NCBI GenBank assembly: GCA_963663635.2
Contig: CAXXMY010000011.1
Span: 124,001-188,000 of the forward strand
DNA: 64,000 bases
From: Poriferisodalis sp963663635
GTDB lineage: Bacteria > Actinomycetota > Acidimicrobiia > Acidimicrobiales > Poriferisodalaceae
Direction of reading: 5' to 3'
Shown piece after piece: positions 36,019 to 44,521 of the stretch. Below the pieces are notes generated by a model. It had not been told where the DNA came from. It was given only the letters and a program-made list of their open reading frames with translations, and searched no databases. Every line of letters starts with the position of its first letter. Positions within the stretch are counted from its first letter, which is position 1. The translations under genes were made by a program, and so were the position numbers.

Positions 36019-37533
36019 TCAGTTGATGGCCCAGTGGCGGCCGTTGTGTGTGATTCCGAGGTTGGTGAGTCGTTTGAGGTTGACTGCTGCGGCGCGGGTG
36101 GTGAGCCATTGCCGGTTTTTGTGGATGCCTCGGTAGGGGCATCTTCGGTTGTTGCGCACGAGCCACGCGATGGAGCGTTCGGCCATGGGCCGCCATCGGC
36201 GGTAGTCGTGGTCGAAGCTGTCGGTGCGGGCCAGTTTGCGGGCTGGGTTGAGGAGCTGGTGGTGGGGGTGGATTTTGATGGTGCGCCCGTCTTTGGCGGT
36301 GGTGCAGCGTCCTCGCACCGGGCATGTGCGGCAGTTTCGCCCGAAGCGTGCTGTGGCTTTGGGGCTGATCGTCACGGTGATGCCTTCAGGGCAGGTCACG
36401 GTCCCGGCGTCGGTGTCGATGTCGAAGTCGTCGATGCTGTAGCCGCCCTCGACCGCGGTCTGGATCGGCGGCGGCTTGATCACTGCGGTCATGTCGCGGT
36501 CGGCGAGATGGGAGCGCAGGTCCCCGGTGCCATAGGCGCTGTCGCCGTACACCTCGGTGCCCGCCGCCTCGTCGGCGATCAGGCCGGGCGCGGCCTGCGC
36601 GTCGCCGACATCGCCAGCGGTGAGGTCCACCGCGGTGATCAGACCCGTGTCGGGCTCCGCCGCGATGTGGGCCTTGTAGCCGTCGCGGTAGACGCTGCGC
36701 GACTTATGCACATGACGCGACTCGGGATCCACCGTCGACACGATCCGGCCCGGCGCGGTGCGCCGCGCGATCCGCCACCGGCCCGGCCCGTCGCCGGGCT
36801 CGACGTCTTGGCCCGCGACCAGCGCCAGCAACGCCACCGCGTCGCCCTGAGCGTCGTCCAATTCGAGATCTTCTGCTGTGCCGATCAGTTCGAGGGCGTC
36901 GTCGACGAGCTCGCTGACGAGGCGTTCCACGTCGGCGGGGTCGCCCCAGTCCACCACCGCGCCGCCGGTGCCCAGGTTGCGTTCGCGCACCCACACCTCG
37001 GCCAGCCCTTCGTGCAGCCTGCGGACCCGCCGGATCTGGTTCACCAGCATCGTGACAGTGTCCTGACGCGCCACCGCGTCATCAAGAACCGTGGAATCGA
37101 GCACCCGCCGATGGCTCTTCGCGACCGCGCCGCACTCAGCGATCACCTCACGCGACACCCGGAACATCCGGTCAGGGTCACCGCTGGCACGCAGCCGACT
37201 GCGCCACAGCGTCAGCACCGTGGGATGGAACGCCTCATCAGCCTTCGACGCGGTATCCGTCTGAAGCCGCATGCACGCCTGCCGGTCCGACAGACCCCCA
37301 AGCGCCTGAAGCACCATCACCGACGCCGCCACCTCGCCCGGCACCGACGGACGCCCCCGACCCGACGCGCATTTGCGATAGGAGATCTGATTCGGAATCG
37401 TACGATATACGAACCTCATATTCGCGTATGGACACAAATTCCAGAGGAATTGGCGCTTACTCTCACGAGCGATCTCTGTACGACGTCGGGCACTTGTTGC
37501 CTCGGTGCAATGCCTCCGGCACAATACCGCCAA
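36019..37533 (-). CDS. IS1182-family transposase
   Basis: A 504-residue DDE transposase. Recognised blocks are SGRGRPSVPGEVAASVMVLQ, FHPTVLTLWRSRLRASGDPDRMF, RVLDSTVLDDAVARQDTVT, GYKAHIAAEPDTGLITAVD (DDE region) and the C-terminal RFGRNCRTCPVRGRCTTAK, CPYRGIHKNRQWLTTRAAA. The N-terminal part before SGRGRP does not look like the family, and about ten residues seem to be missing between LQTDTASK and EAFHPT, where an IAWKVAAGL-like stretch is usual. It may be inactive. The start is uncertain; an in-frame ATG at the codon for MRFVYRTI would be shorter. Confidence 0.85.
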   Translation of the reverse strand: MAVLCRRHCTEATSARRRTEIARESKRQFLWNLCPYANMRFVYRTIPNQISYRKCASGRGRPSVPGEVAASVMVLQALGGLSDRQACMRLQTDTASKADEAFHPTVLTLWRSRLRASGDPDRMFRVSREVIAECGAVAKSHRRVLDSTVLDDAVARQDTVTMLVNQIRRVRRLHEGLAEVWVRERNLGTGGAVVDWGDPADVERLVSELVDDALELIGTAEDLELDDAQGDAVALLALVAGQDVEPGDGPGRWRIARRTAPGRIVSTVDPESRHVHKSRSVYRDGYKAHIAAEPDTGLITAVDLTAGDVGDAQAAPGLIADEAAGTEVYGDSAYGTGDLRSHLADRDMTAVIKPPPIQTAVEGGYSIDDFDIDTDAGTVTCPEGITVTISPKATARFGRNCRTCPVRGRCTTAKDGRTIKIHPHHQLLNPARKLARTDSFDHDYRRWRPMAERSIAWLVRNNRRCPYRGIHKNRQWLTTRAAAVNLKRLTNLGITHNGRHWAIN

Positions 37534-37658
37534 GTTTGTCAGAATATTGGGGGCCTGGATTCGGCGTGTTGTCCGCCTTCGGCATTAGGTCGGGTTTTGA
37601 GTCCCAAGAGTCGCCATTGCTCAGCCTTGTAAGGCCACGGGCATAATTTCGAGGATGC

Positions 37659-38943
37659 TTAGGGGTCGCCGCGGGTTAGGTCGCGTGTTTGGTCGGTGTG
37701 ATGGTGTAGTTCCATTCGCCGTGCCAGTGGTGGGGGCGCAGCGGCAGGTGTTGCATTTGGCGGTCGGTGATCTTGATGCCGCGTTGGTGCCAGTTGGGGT
37801 CGTAGGCGGCTTGGACGGTGAGCCCGGCTTGGGTGGTGGTGGAGGCGATGAGCTCGACGATGGCGGCGATGTCGGTGAGGGGTCGGCCTCGCCGGTTCAT
37901 GGAGATGAAGCTGAAGAGGCGGTGCTCGATCTTGTTCCATTTGCTGGTGCCGGGCGGGTAGTGCGCGACGGTGATCTCGAGGCCGGTGTCGGCGGCGAGG
38001 CGGGCGAGGAACCATTTCTGGGCGCGGGGCCGGTAGCCGTTGGAGCCGCCGGCGTCGGCGGTGATCAGCAGCCGTGTCGCTTGCGGGAACCGGTCGCGGC
38101 CCAGGGTGTTCCACCAGCGGCGGATGGACTCCACGGCGAACTCGGCTGTGTCGGCGGAGTCGCCGACGCTGACCCAGCCGGCGTTGTCGGCGACGTCGTA
38201 GACGCCGTAGGGGACGGCCTTGGCGAACTCTCCCAGCGCCCGGTCCGCGAAGTCGTGCACGCTGACCCGCTGGGGCTGCCCGGCGGGCTGCGGCTCGGTG
38301 CCGCCGTTGGCGTAGGACCCGATCAGTTCCTTCTTCTTGGTGTCCACGCTGATCACCGGCTCCCCGGCGGCGCCGAACTCGCCGGCCAGCGCGTTGAGGT
38401 AGGCGAACTGGGCGTCGCGGTCGGGATGGCCGGCGCCCTCGTTCTGCTTGGCCGGCGCCTGCAGCGAGTAGCCCATCTGGTGCAGCAGCCGGCGCACCAG
38501 CTCAGCGGACGCCTTTGAAGCCCTGCCCGGCGAGCTCGCGGGCGAGCTGGCGCGTCGACTTCAGCGTCCAGCGCAGCGGCGACATCGGGCTGCCCCGCGT
38601 GACCGGATGCACCAGCTCGTCGAGCGCCTCGAGCAGACCGGGCTGCTTGTCGACCGCCGGGCGGTCCCCGCCGCCCGCAGCGCGCTGACGGTGCGACGGC
38701 TCGACCCCAGCGCGCACCTCGCGCACCGCCCGCGACATCGTCGAAGTCGAGATCCCCGACGCTCCCACCACGAACGCCTGCCCGCCACGGCCCAGCGCCT
38801 CGGCCATCGCGCCGGCCGCCACACGCCGCTGACGCTCGCCCAGATGCGGCATCACCGTCTCGAACAACACCCCGGCAGCGGCCGCCGACAACTCCACCCA
38901 CCCGACACTACACCACGCGAGTTAACCTATGGCGAACCCTTAT
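37659..38943 (-). mobile_element. ISAzo13-family insertion sequence
   Basis: Imperfect terminal inverted repeats of about 28 bp lie at 37659-37686 and 38915-38943; the shared core includes GGG-TCGCC and GGTTA, ending in TCGCGT. They enclose a frameshifted transposase gene. The transposase stop codon (37676-37678) lies inside the left repeat. The element is 1.28 kb, a normal size for the family. No convincing target duplication was found. Confidence 0.8.
37676..38897 (-). pseudogene. ISAzo13-family transposase, two frames
   Basis: The first frame (38897-38502, GTG start) encodes the N-terminal HTH part with DPMSPLRWT-like SPMSPLRWTLKSTRQLA and ends at a TGA after GQGFKGVR. The second frame continues without loss as SAELVRRLLHQMGYSLQ, HPDRDAQFAYLNAL, VISVDTKKKELIGSY and PPGTSKWNKIEHRLFSF down to 37676. 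The switch is a +1 step at the TTT/AAA run at 38514-38516. It could be a disabling mutation, a sequence error or, less likely, programmed frameshifting. Apart from this the protein is full length. Confidence 0.85.
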
Positions 38944-39070
38944 TCGGTGGAGGTTATGTTCAGCAACGGGCTCCACGTTCTCGTTGACACGGCGTCGGGT
39001 GGACGTGCCGGGCGAAGGCCTTATGCAAGATCACCAGCCAATCAGTGCAACCTGATTTCGTGAACGATCG

Positions 39071-39867
39071 CTAGCCTATGAGCGATTGTTGGAGGGCGAC
39101 GTTTGGTGGCCAGAAGACCCTAGAATAAGGAAATTCCACGGCCGCTGCTCCATATTGCCCACGAAGAACGCTGTGTCTCGATCGGGCGACCAGAGTTCAT
39201 CGACAAACTTTTGGCTCATGAGGTCTTCCCAGTTAGCCCGGTTGCGAACGTGGCGCCAAAGTGCGACGGCTTCCCAGTCGACGATGGTTTGTCTGTGTCC
39301 GCGGCAGCCGGGAGCGAGGCAGCGGTAGGCATAGCGGAAACGCCATGGGACGACTTCGAATGAAGGACGTTCCTGAGTTGGGTCTTCGAATAGAGACGGC
39401 CGGGAAGCGATGTCGATCGCCCGCCGCCGCCAGCGGTCGAGCTGTTCGGCGTCGCGCAGGCCTATCAGCAACTCAGGTGGCTCCGCTGCCCGCACGACCG
39501 CCAGAGACGGTGTGTCGGGGCCCGAACCAGATCGATTTCGCTCGATGAGATCACACATCGTCAGTTCGCCGAGACTCGTAACTCGGAGTCGCCGTGCGGA
39601 CCAGCCGTGCTCGGTCCCGAGAGTCTGGCCAAGTTGGAGCGATCCTTCGAGCGGTACCCACGACTCGGGTCTGCGATCAGTGCGAGACCGCACCACTCGG
39701 ACCGTGAGTTCTTGGTACTTGCGGAACTTGGAGTTGTCGTCAAGATCCCGAAACGGTACGGGATGAAGGCGTATCCATTCCGGCTCAGGCCCGAGACGCA
39801 TCGCAGCGACGCACATGCTCTCCTCAAGGTGAGATGTCAGGACCGGCGCGGCCTTGACCAAGATCAT
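39071..39867 (-). CDS. DUF488-partner protein with CxxxxCxGHxQxxxDWE motif
   Basis: About 265 residues from ATG 39867 (product MILVKAAPVLTSHLEESM). The middle carries RLHPVPFRDLDDNSKFRKYQ and the C-terminal half CLAPGCRGHRQTIVDWEAVALWR, with paired cysteines and a GHxQxxxDWE signature that I recall from uncharacterised proteins encoded next to DUF488 genes. The open frame ends at 39076 with a poor tail after FLILG. If one G is restored in the CCC run at 39118-39120, the tail becomes VFWPPNVALQQSLIG and stops at 39071, which fits the family ending better. So there is probably a one-base deletion here. It lies 41 bp after the DUF488 gene, likely one operon. Function unknown; nucleic-acid recognition or modification is a guess. 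Confidence 0.7.
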
Positions 39868-39908
39868 CACTGACAGTTCGCGCTGCGGTGGCACGGCGAC
39901 CTGGGCGG

Positions 39909-40490
39909 CTACAGCTGGAGGACCATTAGGCCGGGCTGATCGCTCTGCGCTGTGTCCAGAATGCAGGAGCGATGACATTGGCGGTGCTCGCGTTCGTAAC
40001 AGAGCAATGCAACGCGCGCCGTGCTAGCGAGCGCCACCACTTCGTCGTACACCGTTGCTGCTCCATCCCGGAGATGCCGTAGGTAGCGATCCCGCGCTGA
40101 CTTGAGACCCTTGCGAAATGGATCTCGGTTTTCCTTGAGGTTGCCGAGGCTGCGCTCGTGTCGGTACTCAATGCCTGCAGCACCGAGCGCGTCCGACAGC
40201 GCCGTCTTGGAGAAGCCCTTCTTGCGCGAGATCGGGTTCAGACGTACATCGATCAGCACTTCGACGTTGTTGCGGGTGAGTAGGCCGATGAGATCTTCGA
40301 GGCTGCGTTGCTCATACCCCACGGAGACGATCTCAGGACTCTGTGCTCGGCCATTCATCATCGTGATGGTACGGGAGCGAGCCATTGCGTTGCTGGTCGT
40401 CGGGACAATGGCGCGTGGCTCTGCGTCACTTCGGGATGACCCCGTATCCGCACCTGCAACAGATGGGCGGCTGTCGGCCACATGCGACAA
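39909..40490 (-). CDS. DUF488 domain protein (first copy)
   Basis: The DUF488 core spans about 140 residues, beginning IVSVGYEQRSLEDLIGLL, with LIDVRLNPISRKKGFSK and the C-terminal signature CYEREHRQCHRS. The first 35 residues of the open frame (from 40490) have no match; ATG 40385 (MARSRTIT) or 40361 (MMNGRAQ) may be the real start. The C-x-E...C-H-R cluster suggests a metal site or catalytic centre. DUF488 is an uncharacterised family sometimes linked to nucleic-acid metabolism. It sits upstream of the partner at 39071 and is divergent from 40498. Confidence 0.85.
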   Translation of the reverse strand: MSHVADSRPSVAGADTGSSRSDAEPRAIVPTTSNAMARSRTITMMNGRAQSPEIVSVGYEQRSLEDLIGLLTRNNVEVLIDVRLNPISRKKGFSKTALSDALGAAGIEYRHERSLGNLKENRDPFRKGLKSARDRYLRHLRDGAATVYDEVVALASTARVALLCYEREHRQCHRSCILDTAQSDQPGLMVLQL

Positions 40491-40497
40491 TGAGCCG

Positions 40498-41212
40498 GTG
40501 AGCGCCCGATTGATTCTTCGTCTTGAAGGTGAGCGAGCTCACCTGGGCGAGCTACGTGCTGCCGACTTGGCGCGGTTGCTCACTGGTACCGACCGAGTGA
40601 TCAACCGCACGGCGATTGCGCTCGCCGCGCGCCGCCCGAGGTCTGGAGGGTGGTTACCGCGGGAGATCGCCGGCGCAGTGGTGCTCCGGTTGCGCTCGAT
40701 GTCCGGGGGCAGCGTGGTCTTGGAGCTCGAGCTGCGGGCACCTTCGCCGGACTCGGGAGCGTTCGACCTGGAGGTCACCTCGCTGGGCGAGGCGGCCTTG
40801 CAGATGGCACTCGATGTGCTTGATGGCTCCGAGAGCGAGTTTGGCGACACCGTGGCGGGCCTGGAGCCAGATGGCAAGCGAAATGGACATCGGTGGGCGC
40901 TACGAGTCCCTGACCTGTGTCGTTCCGTCACGGGCGCGTCCCGAAGCGGTGCTCGACGAGACCGCTCGGTCACGGCTGGCCGCTGCTCTACAGCAGCGAG
41001 GGCCGAGCGATGCACCTGGGGAACGGGCCGGCATGCTCCACGAGGCTGGTTTCGAGAAGAATTTCGCCGGTCTGCGCACACACGAAGGCGCGTCCGTCTT
41101 CGAACTCGCGCGCACTCAAGGCGTAGCGCCTGTGGAGAGCCTCAAGGAATTGCAGGATGACACGATCACCGAAGCAGAGGCCGAGGCCTTTATGGCTGCA
41201 CTCGGTTTGTGA
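40498..41212 (+). pseudogene. Hypothetical protein with a one-base frameshift
   Basis: From GTG 40498 the first frame gives SARLILRLEGERAHLGELR ... GGSVVLELELRAP ... SESEFGDTVA. After a GGG run at 40857-40859 the good coding sequence moves to another frame: AWSQMASEMDIGGRYESL ... MLHEAGFEKNFAGLRTHEGAS ... AEAFMAALGL, ending at 41212. Removing one G joins them into one protein of about 238 residues. I do not know the family. It is followed closely by the HigA-like gene, so the two may form a unit. Either the gene is broken or the base is an error. Confidence 0.65.
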
Positions 41213-41260
41213 CGAGTGACATCCGAGGCGTTGCTCGACGACAACTGGGAAGAGGACCGC

Positions 41261-41521
41261 ATGGGCACAAGAGCCGATACGCACTACGCCTACGAACCCG
41301 ATGTCGTCTACCCGCCTGGCGAGACCTTGAGAGAGTGGCTTGACGAACACCACATGACCCAAGCCGAGCTTGCGGTTCGCACGGAGTTGTCGACCAAGCA
41401 CATCGACGAGGTCGTTGCGGGCATTGCCCCGATCACCGACGAGACGGCACTCGAACTTGAACGGGTTACGGGCGTGCCTGCCGGCCTCTGGAGCGGGCTA
41501 GAGGCCTCGTACCGCTCGTAG
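41261..41521 (+). CDS. HigA-like XRE-family antitoxin/regulator
   Basis: About 86 residues from ATG 41261 (GTG 41216 would add 15). The sequence has the HigA hallmark VYPPGETLREWLDEHHMTQAEL, then a helix-turn-helix (ELAVRTELSTKHIDEVVAG) and ends at GLWSGLEASYRS. Many relatives carry a longer C-terminus or an ImmA/IrrE protease domain. Here the protein stops just after the HTH. No HigB toxin gene lies upstream, where it normally would. The upstream frameshifted gene is the only candidate partner. Confidence 0.8.
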   Translation: MGTRADTHYAYEPDVVYPPGETLREWLDEHHMTQAELAVRTELSTKHIDEVVAGIAPITDETALELERVTGVPAGLWSGLEASYRS

Positions 41522-41834
41522 CAGCGCACCGGCACTGGCGGATGTTCCGCATCGTGTCAGGCAGTGGCGATGAGCACTACAGCACGGATGCCGTCACCCA
41601 CCGCATCCTTGCTGCAGGCGACCTGAACAGCTTCTACAACGCCACCGATGACAACCGCTTGGTGTTGGCCGCCCGTGATCGGTCGGGGGTTCGGCGCCGC
41701 AAGCGCTCACCGCGTTTTTTCTGGCTCCCATTCGCCGAGCACGTTGCCGAACCTGTGACACGGCCTGTTTACTCTGGATACAGGAGCAGCAGGTGCCTTG
41801 CGTCATGTGGGCACCTGCCTGAGAAGGAGCAACG
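41522..41834. other. Gap with no supported gene
   Basis: No convincing coding sequence was found. Plus-strand frames here (for example MFRIVSGSGDEHYSTDAV at 41542) do not look like known proteins and end within the next gene. The region may hold the lost C-terminal part of the HigA-like gene and the promoter of the 41835 operon. Confidence 0.4.
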
Positions 41835-42035
41835 ATGTCCGAATCCCTGCCGATCATGCCCGAGACGCGCGAGGACGACCCATCGCTTCACGACCGCGTA
41901 GCTCGCGCACGACGCATTCGGGAGGCTGCCGAAGAGCGAGTAGCACGTCGATTCGCCGAAATCGAGCCAGACGAACGCCGTTGGCGCGTGCGCGACAAGC
42001 TTGACCTTGCCTCGGAGCGCCTGCACGTCCGATGA
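41835..42035 (+). CDS. Small arginine/glutamate-rich protein
   Basis: A 66-residue protein, highly charged and predicted helical (RVARARRIREAAEERVARRF). ATG 41835 has an excellent ribosome site (aaggag, six bases upstream). The coding region overlaps the next gene (ClpP-like protease) in another frame, which suggests co-translation. I do not recognise the family. It may be an adaptor, substrate or antitoxin-like partner of the protease. Confidence 0.65.
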   Translation: MSESLPIMPETREDDPSLHDRVARARRIREAAEERVARRFAEIEPDERRWRVRDKLDLASERLHVR

Positions 42036-42879
42036 GGCACCGCAAGACGAGACACCGTCGCAGAGTGCTTTCTTCCGAGCGACCGAGGCATCTCGCTACT
42101 CGCGCCAAGATGAGATCCGGAATTACGAGAGTTCGACGGATCGCTTCCTTGTGGTCTTCTGGGGCCCCATCCACTCCGCTGTAGTCACGCCGTTCGCGGA
42201 CGCTGTCAACGACGTGCCGCCGGACCATCCCCTTGATCTCATGTTGACTTCGCTGGGTGGCGATGCGGAAGCAGCAATTCGAATGGCGGCGATGTGCCAT
42301 GCAGGACGCGACGACTTTCGGGTCATCGTCCCGGACACCGCAGCATCCGCGGCGACGCTCCTGGCGCTCGCCGCTGAGTCGGTTGTCATGAGCGACACGT
42401 CGGCGCTCGGACCAGTTGACCCACAGATTCTCTTGCCGCGTCGAGATCAGTACTTTCCGGCTAAGGGGATCGTGGAGATTGTCAACGACCTCGATGAGCG
42501 GACACGTGATAATCCCCAAGCTTTCGAACTGTATGCCGCACTGCTGGCAGACGTCGACGCCGTTGCTTACCAGACCGCCAAGGATGCCATCGCTCGCACG
42601 AGGGAATTGGTTCCAGAAGTCCTCCGCCTCCGTCACGCGCCACCGACCGACGAGGAAGTAGAGGCCATGACAGACAACCTCCAGAGTTCTGCGATGCACT
42701 CGGCCACGATCGGCCACGCGAGGGCAGGAGAACTCGGCGTACCCGCGGAATACATGTCGCCGCATTCACCAACTTGGGATCTCCTGTGGCGGCTTCACGC
42801 TCACTATGCATTCCTGCTCGGTCCACAGCCCCGAGAGAACATGATTGAGGGACGCCGAGTCTCGTTCCGCTTCGGCTGA
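42001..42879 (+). CDS. ClpP-like serine protease (SDH-protease/SppA-like fold)
   Basis: About 292 residues. The crotonase-type core is visible: LDLMLTSLGGDAEAAIRMA, then DTAASAATLLALAAESVVM, with a Ser in the position of the ClpP/SppA nucleophile, then SALGPVDPQ, typical of the serine-dehydrogenase-proteinase family. No signal peptide or transmembrane helix was seen, so it is cytosolic. The start is uncertain: TTG 42001 opens the frame and overlaps the end of the 66-residue gene. No ClpX-like ATPase is nearby. The setting among toxin-antitoxin and DUF488 genes points to an accessory or defence role, but this is inference. Confidence 0.8.
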   Translation: MTLPRSACTSDEAPQDETPSQSAFFRATEASRYSRQDEIRNYESSTDRFLVVFWGPIHSAVVTPFADAVNDVPPDHPLDLMLTSLGGDAEAAIRMAAMCHAGRDDFRVIVPDTAASAATLLALAAESVVMSDTSALGPVDPQILLPRRDQYFPAKGIVEIVNDLDERTRDNPQAFELYAALLADVDAVAYQTAKDAIARTRELVPEVLRLRHAPPTDEEVEAMTDNLQSSAMHSATIGHARAGELGVPAEYMSPHSPTWDLLWRLHAHYAFLLGPQPRENMIEGRRVSFRFG

Positions 42880-42951
42880 GTGGTCAGTCTTTCTCACGAT
42901 CTAGATGTGGGTCGCGGAGTCCACTCGCCGCGCATTCATGACATGCGATCT

Positions 42952-43485
42952 CTAGTGCCGACCATCCCCGGGTAGAGCGTCCGTGAAGAACGTCAACTGC
43001 TGAGCTGGAGCGGTGACGAGGCGCCCTAGCTCAGCCTCGGGGACCAGTCGGCCATGGCCCCCGATGTGTATCACCGTCGGAGGAACGTCTCCCTCCAGCA
43101 GCGCGCGGGTGATGAGAAGCCAGCGGTGGCAGCGCGCCGGATCTTCTTCGCTGCACATCATGGCCACACGTCGCTTCGCCGCACCATCGAGCAGGCGTTG
43201 CAAACCCTCGGCGAAGCGCTCTGTTTGAGTGAGCTGGCCGTAGAGGACCTTGTCGTCGTCGTCGTACAGAACCGGCTCAGGGGGCCGGCCGCCCAGCTCA
43301 CGGCCCAAGAACACATAGCCGAGACCGGCCTCGGCCAGCAGTTGCCGCAGTGCCGTCTGCCTGAAGTGAGGCGAGAACCGACTGTACGGCTGTGAACGGA
43401 CGTCGGCGACTGCCTCGATGCCGTGTCGCTGAAGCAGTTCAACGAAGCGCTCCGGCGCGTGATTGGAATGGCCGATCGACCACAA
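42952..43485 (-). CDS. DUF488 domain protein (second copy)
   Basis: A 177-residue DUF488 protein: start MWSIGHSNHAPERFVELLQRH, middle AVADVRSQPYSRFSPHF, signature CSEEDPARCHR. It is clearly related to, but diverged from, the copy at 39909. The DUF488 partner type found beside the first copy is absent here. It is convergent with the ClpP-like gene. The two copies in 4 kb mark this region as a place where such genes collect. Confidence 0.9.
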   Translation of the reverse strand: MWSIGHSNHAPERFVELLQRHGIEAVADVRSQPYSRFSPHFRQTALRQLLAEAGLGYVFLGRELGGRPPEPVLYDDDDKVLYGQLTQTERFAEGLQRLLDGAAKRRVAMMCSEEDPARCHRWLLITRALLEGDVPPTVIHIGGHGRLVPEAELGRLVTAPAQQLTFFTDALPGDGRH

Positions 43486-43611
43486 TTCGACGACCTAGCG
43501 CACCTTCTCGGAACCCAACCGATCCGCGTCCTGCGACCCGATTCGAGCTGACGCGGCCACATCACCGCAGTAGCGGCTGTCGTTGTCGCGGCCTATCAGG
43601 TCATTTAATTC

Positions 43612-43626
43612 TGACTAACCTAGTCA
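43612..43626. promoter_or_regulatory. Palindromic operator at the antitoxin start
   Basis: A perfect inverted repeat TGACTA-ACC-TAGTCA ends one base before the antitoxin ATG (43628). An AT-rich tract (atttaattc, 43602-43610) just upstream could be a -10 element, giving a nearly leaderless mRNA. Phd-type antitoxins repress their own operons by binding such palindromes, so this is a likely operator. Confidence 0.65.
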
Positions 43627-43627
43627 T

Positions 43628-43912
43628 ATGAGTTCCGGTACCGTGTCTGTTTCCGAACTGAAGGCGAACCTGTCCCGCTACCTGCGTGAGGTGCGGCGAG
43701 GCGGTGAGCTACAGGTGACCGATCGCGGCACGCCGGTTGCGAGGCTTGTTCCCCCCGCGGAGCCCGAGGACGAGCATCTCAGCCGATTGATCAAGTTGGG
43801 TGTGCTTCGAGCGGGGCAGGGAGATGCCGCGGCCGTGCTCGACGAACCTCCCTTGCAGATCCCCACCAGCCTCACGGACGCGTTGGCCGAGGAGAGAGAG
43901 GATCGTGCGTGA
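43628..43912 (+). CDS. Type II antitoxin, Phd/YefM family
   Basis: A 94-residue antitoxin with N-terminal DNA-binding Phd fold: VSVSELKANLSRYLREVRRGGELQVTDRGTPVARL. The C-terminal part would wrap the toxin. The stop overlaps the PIN toxin start at 43909-43912 (GTGA). The operator at 43612-43626 supports autoregulation. It pairs with 43909-44334. Confidence 0.93.
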   Translation: MSSGTVSVSELKANLSRYLREVRRGGELQVTDRGTPVARLVPPAEPEDEHLSRLIKLGVLRAGQGDAAAVLDEPPLQIPTSLTDALAEEREDRA

Positions 43913-44334
43913 GGTACTGGGATACCTCGGCGCTCGTACCGCTCTTCGTTGCCGAACCGACAACTGACGCAGCGCGGTCGTGGCTGCGTGAGGACGGCGT
44001 CATCGCTACCTGGGCATGGACGCGAGTAGAGATCACCAGCGCCGTAGAGCGGCGTACGCGCGATGGCGATCTGTCACGGGAGCAGCGCCGCAGCATCATG
44101 AGTCGCCTGGACGGATTCAGCGCGACATGGCACGAAGTGGTCGAGATGCTGGCCGTGCGCTCGCGTTCGATGTCGGTGCTGGCACGGCATCCGCTTCGGG
44201 CGGCCGACGTCGCCCATCTCGGCGCGGCATTGCATGTTCAAGAACAGCTCGGTGCCCCTTTGCAGTTCGTGAGTCTGGACCGACGTCTCGCCGAAGCAGC
44301 CGAGCGCGAAGGACTTGCCGTCGTCACCCACTGA
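43909..44334 (+). CDS. PIN-domain toxin, VapC type
   Basis: A 141-residue PIN ribonuclease toxin. Acidic residues of the active site appear in RYWDTSALVPLF, in WTRVEITSAV, and in HPLRAADVAHLGAAL plus VSLDRRLAEAA. It probably cleaves RNA (tRNA or rRNA) when free of its antitoxin. The start is GTG, overlapping the antitoxin stop. Confidence 0.92.
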   Translation: MRYWDTSALVPLFVAEPTTDAARSWLREDGVIATWAWTRVEITSAVERRTRDGDLSREQRRSIMSRLDGFSATWHEVVEMLAVRSRSMSVLARHPLRAADVAHLGAALHVQEQLGAPLQFVSLDRRLAEAAEREGLAVVTH

Positions 44335-44521
44335 GCAACAGCTCACTTACCTGAGTGAACTGCTTGCTGAGCGGTGCCTATCCATCTCGAACATCGGACC
44401 CCGCGCAATTGAGCGCCACAAGTCTCGGAACGATGCTTCCGCCAGCGCAATGGGAAGTGTGCGGGTAAACAGCAGACCCTAGAGTCGCGCTGTTTGTAGC
44501 CGCTGAAACTGGACGAATGAG

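Larger units (their letters stand above)
35818..37625 (-). mobile_element. IS1182-family insertion sequence, apparently degenerate
   Basis: The element holds one transposase gene (36019-37533). Candidate ends are the inverted gctgagcaa at 35828-35836 and ttgctcagc at 37617-37625, with weaker matches beyond. The left boundary abuts a CTAG at the stop of the preceding gene. The right end is poorly matched, so the exact limits are uncertain. The 3' noncoding part (35830-36018) is strikingly G/T-rich on the plus strand and includes a four-run G tract. Confidence 0.6.

Noticed and set aside
35501..36325. Minus-strand Pro/His-rich frame at the IS 3' end
   Set aside because: It is the complement of the G/T-rich noncoding IS end, is very biased in composition and overlaps the beta-propeller gene.
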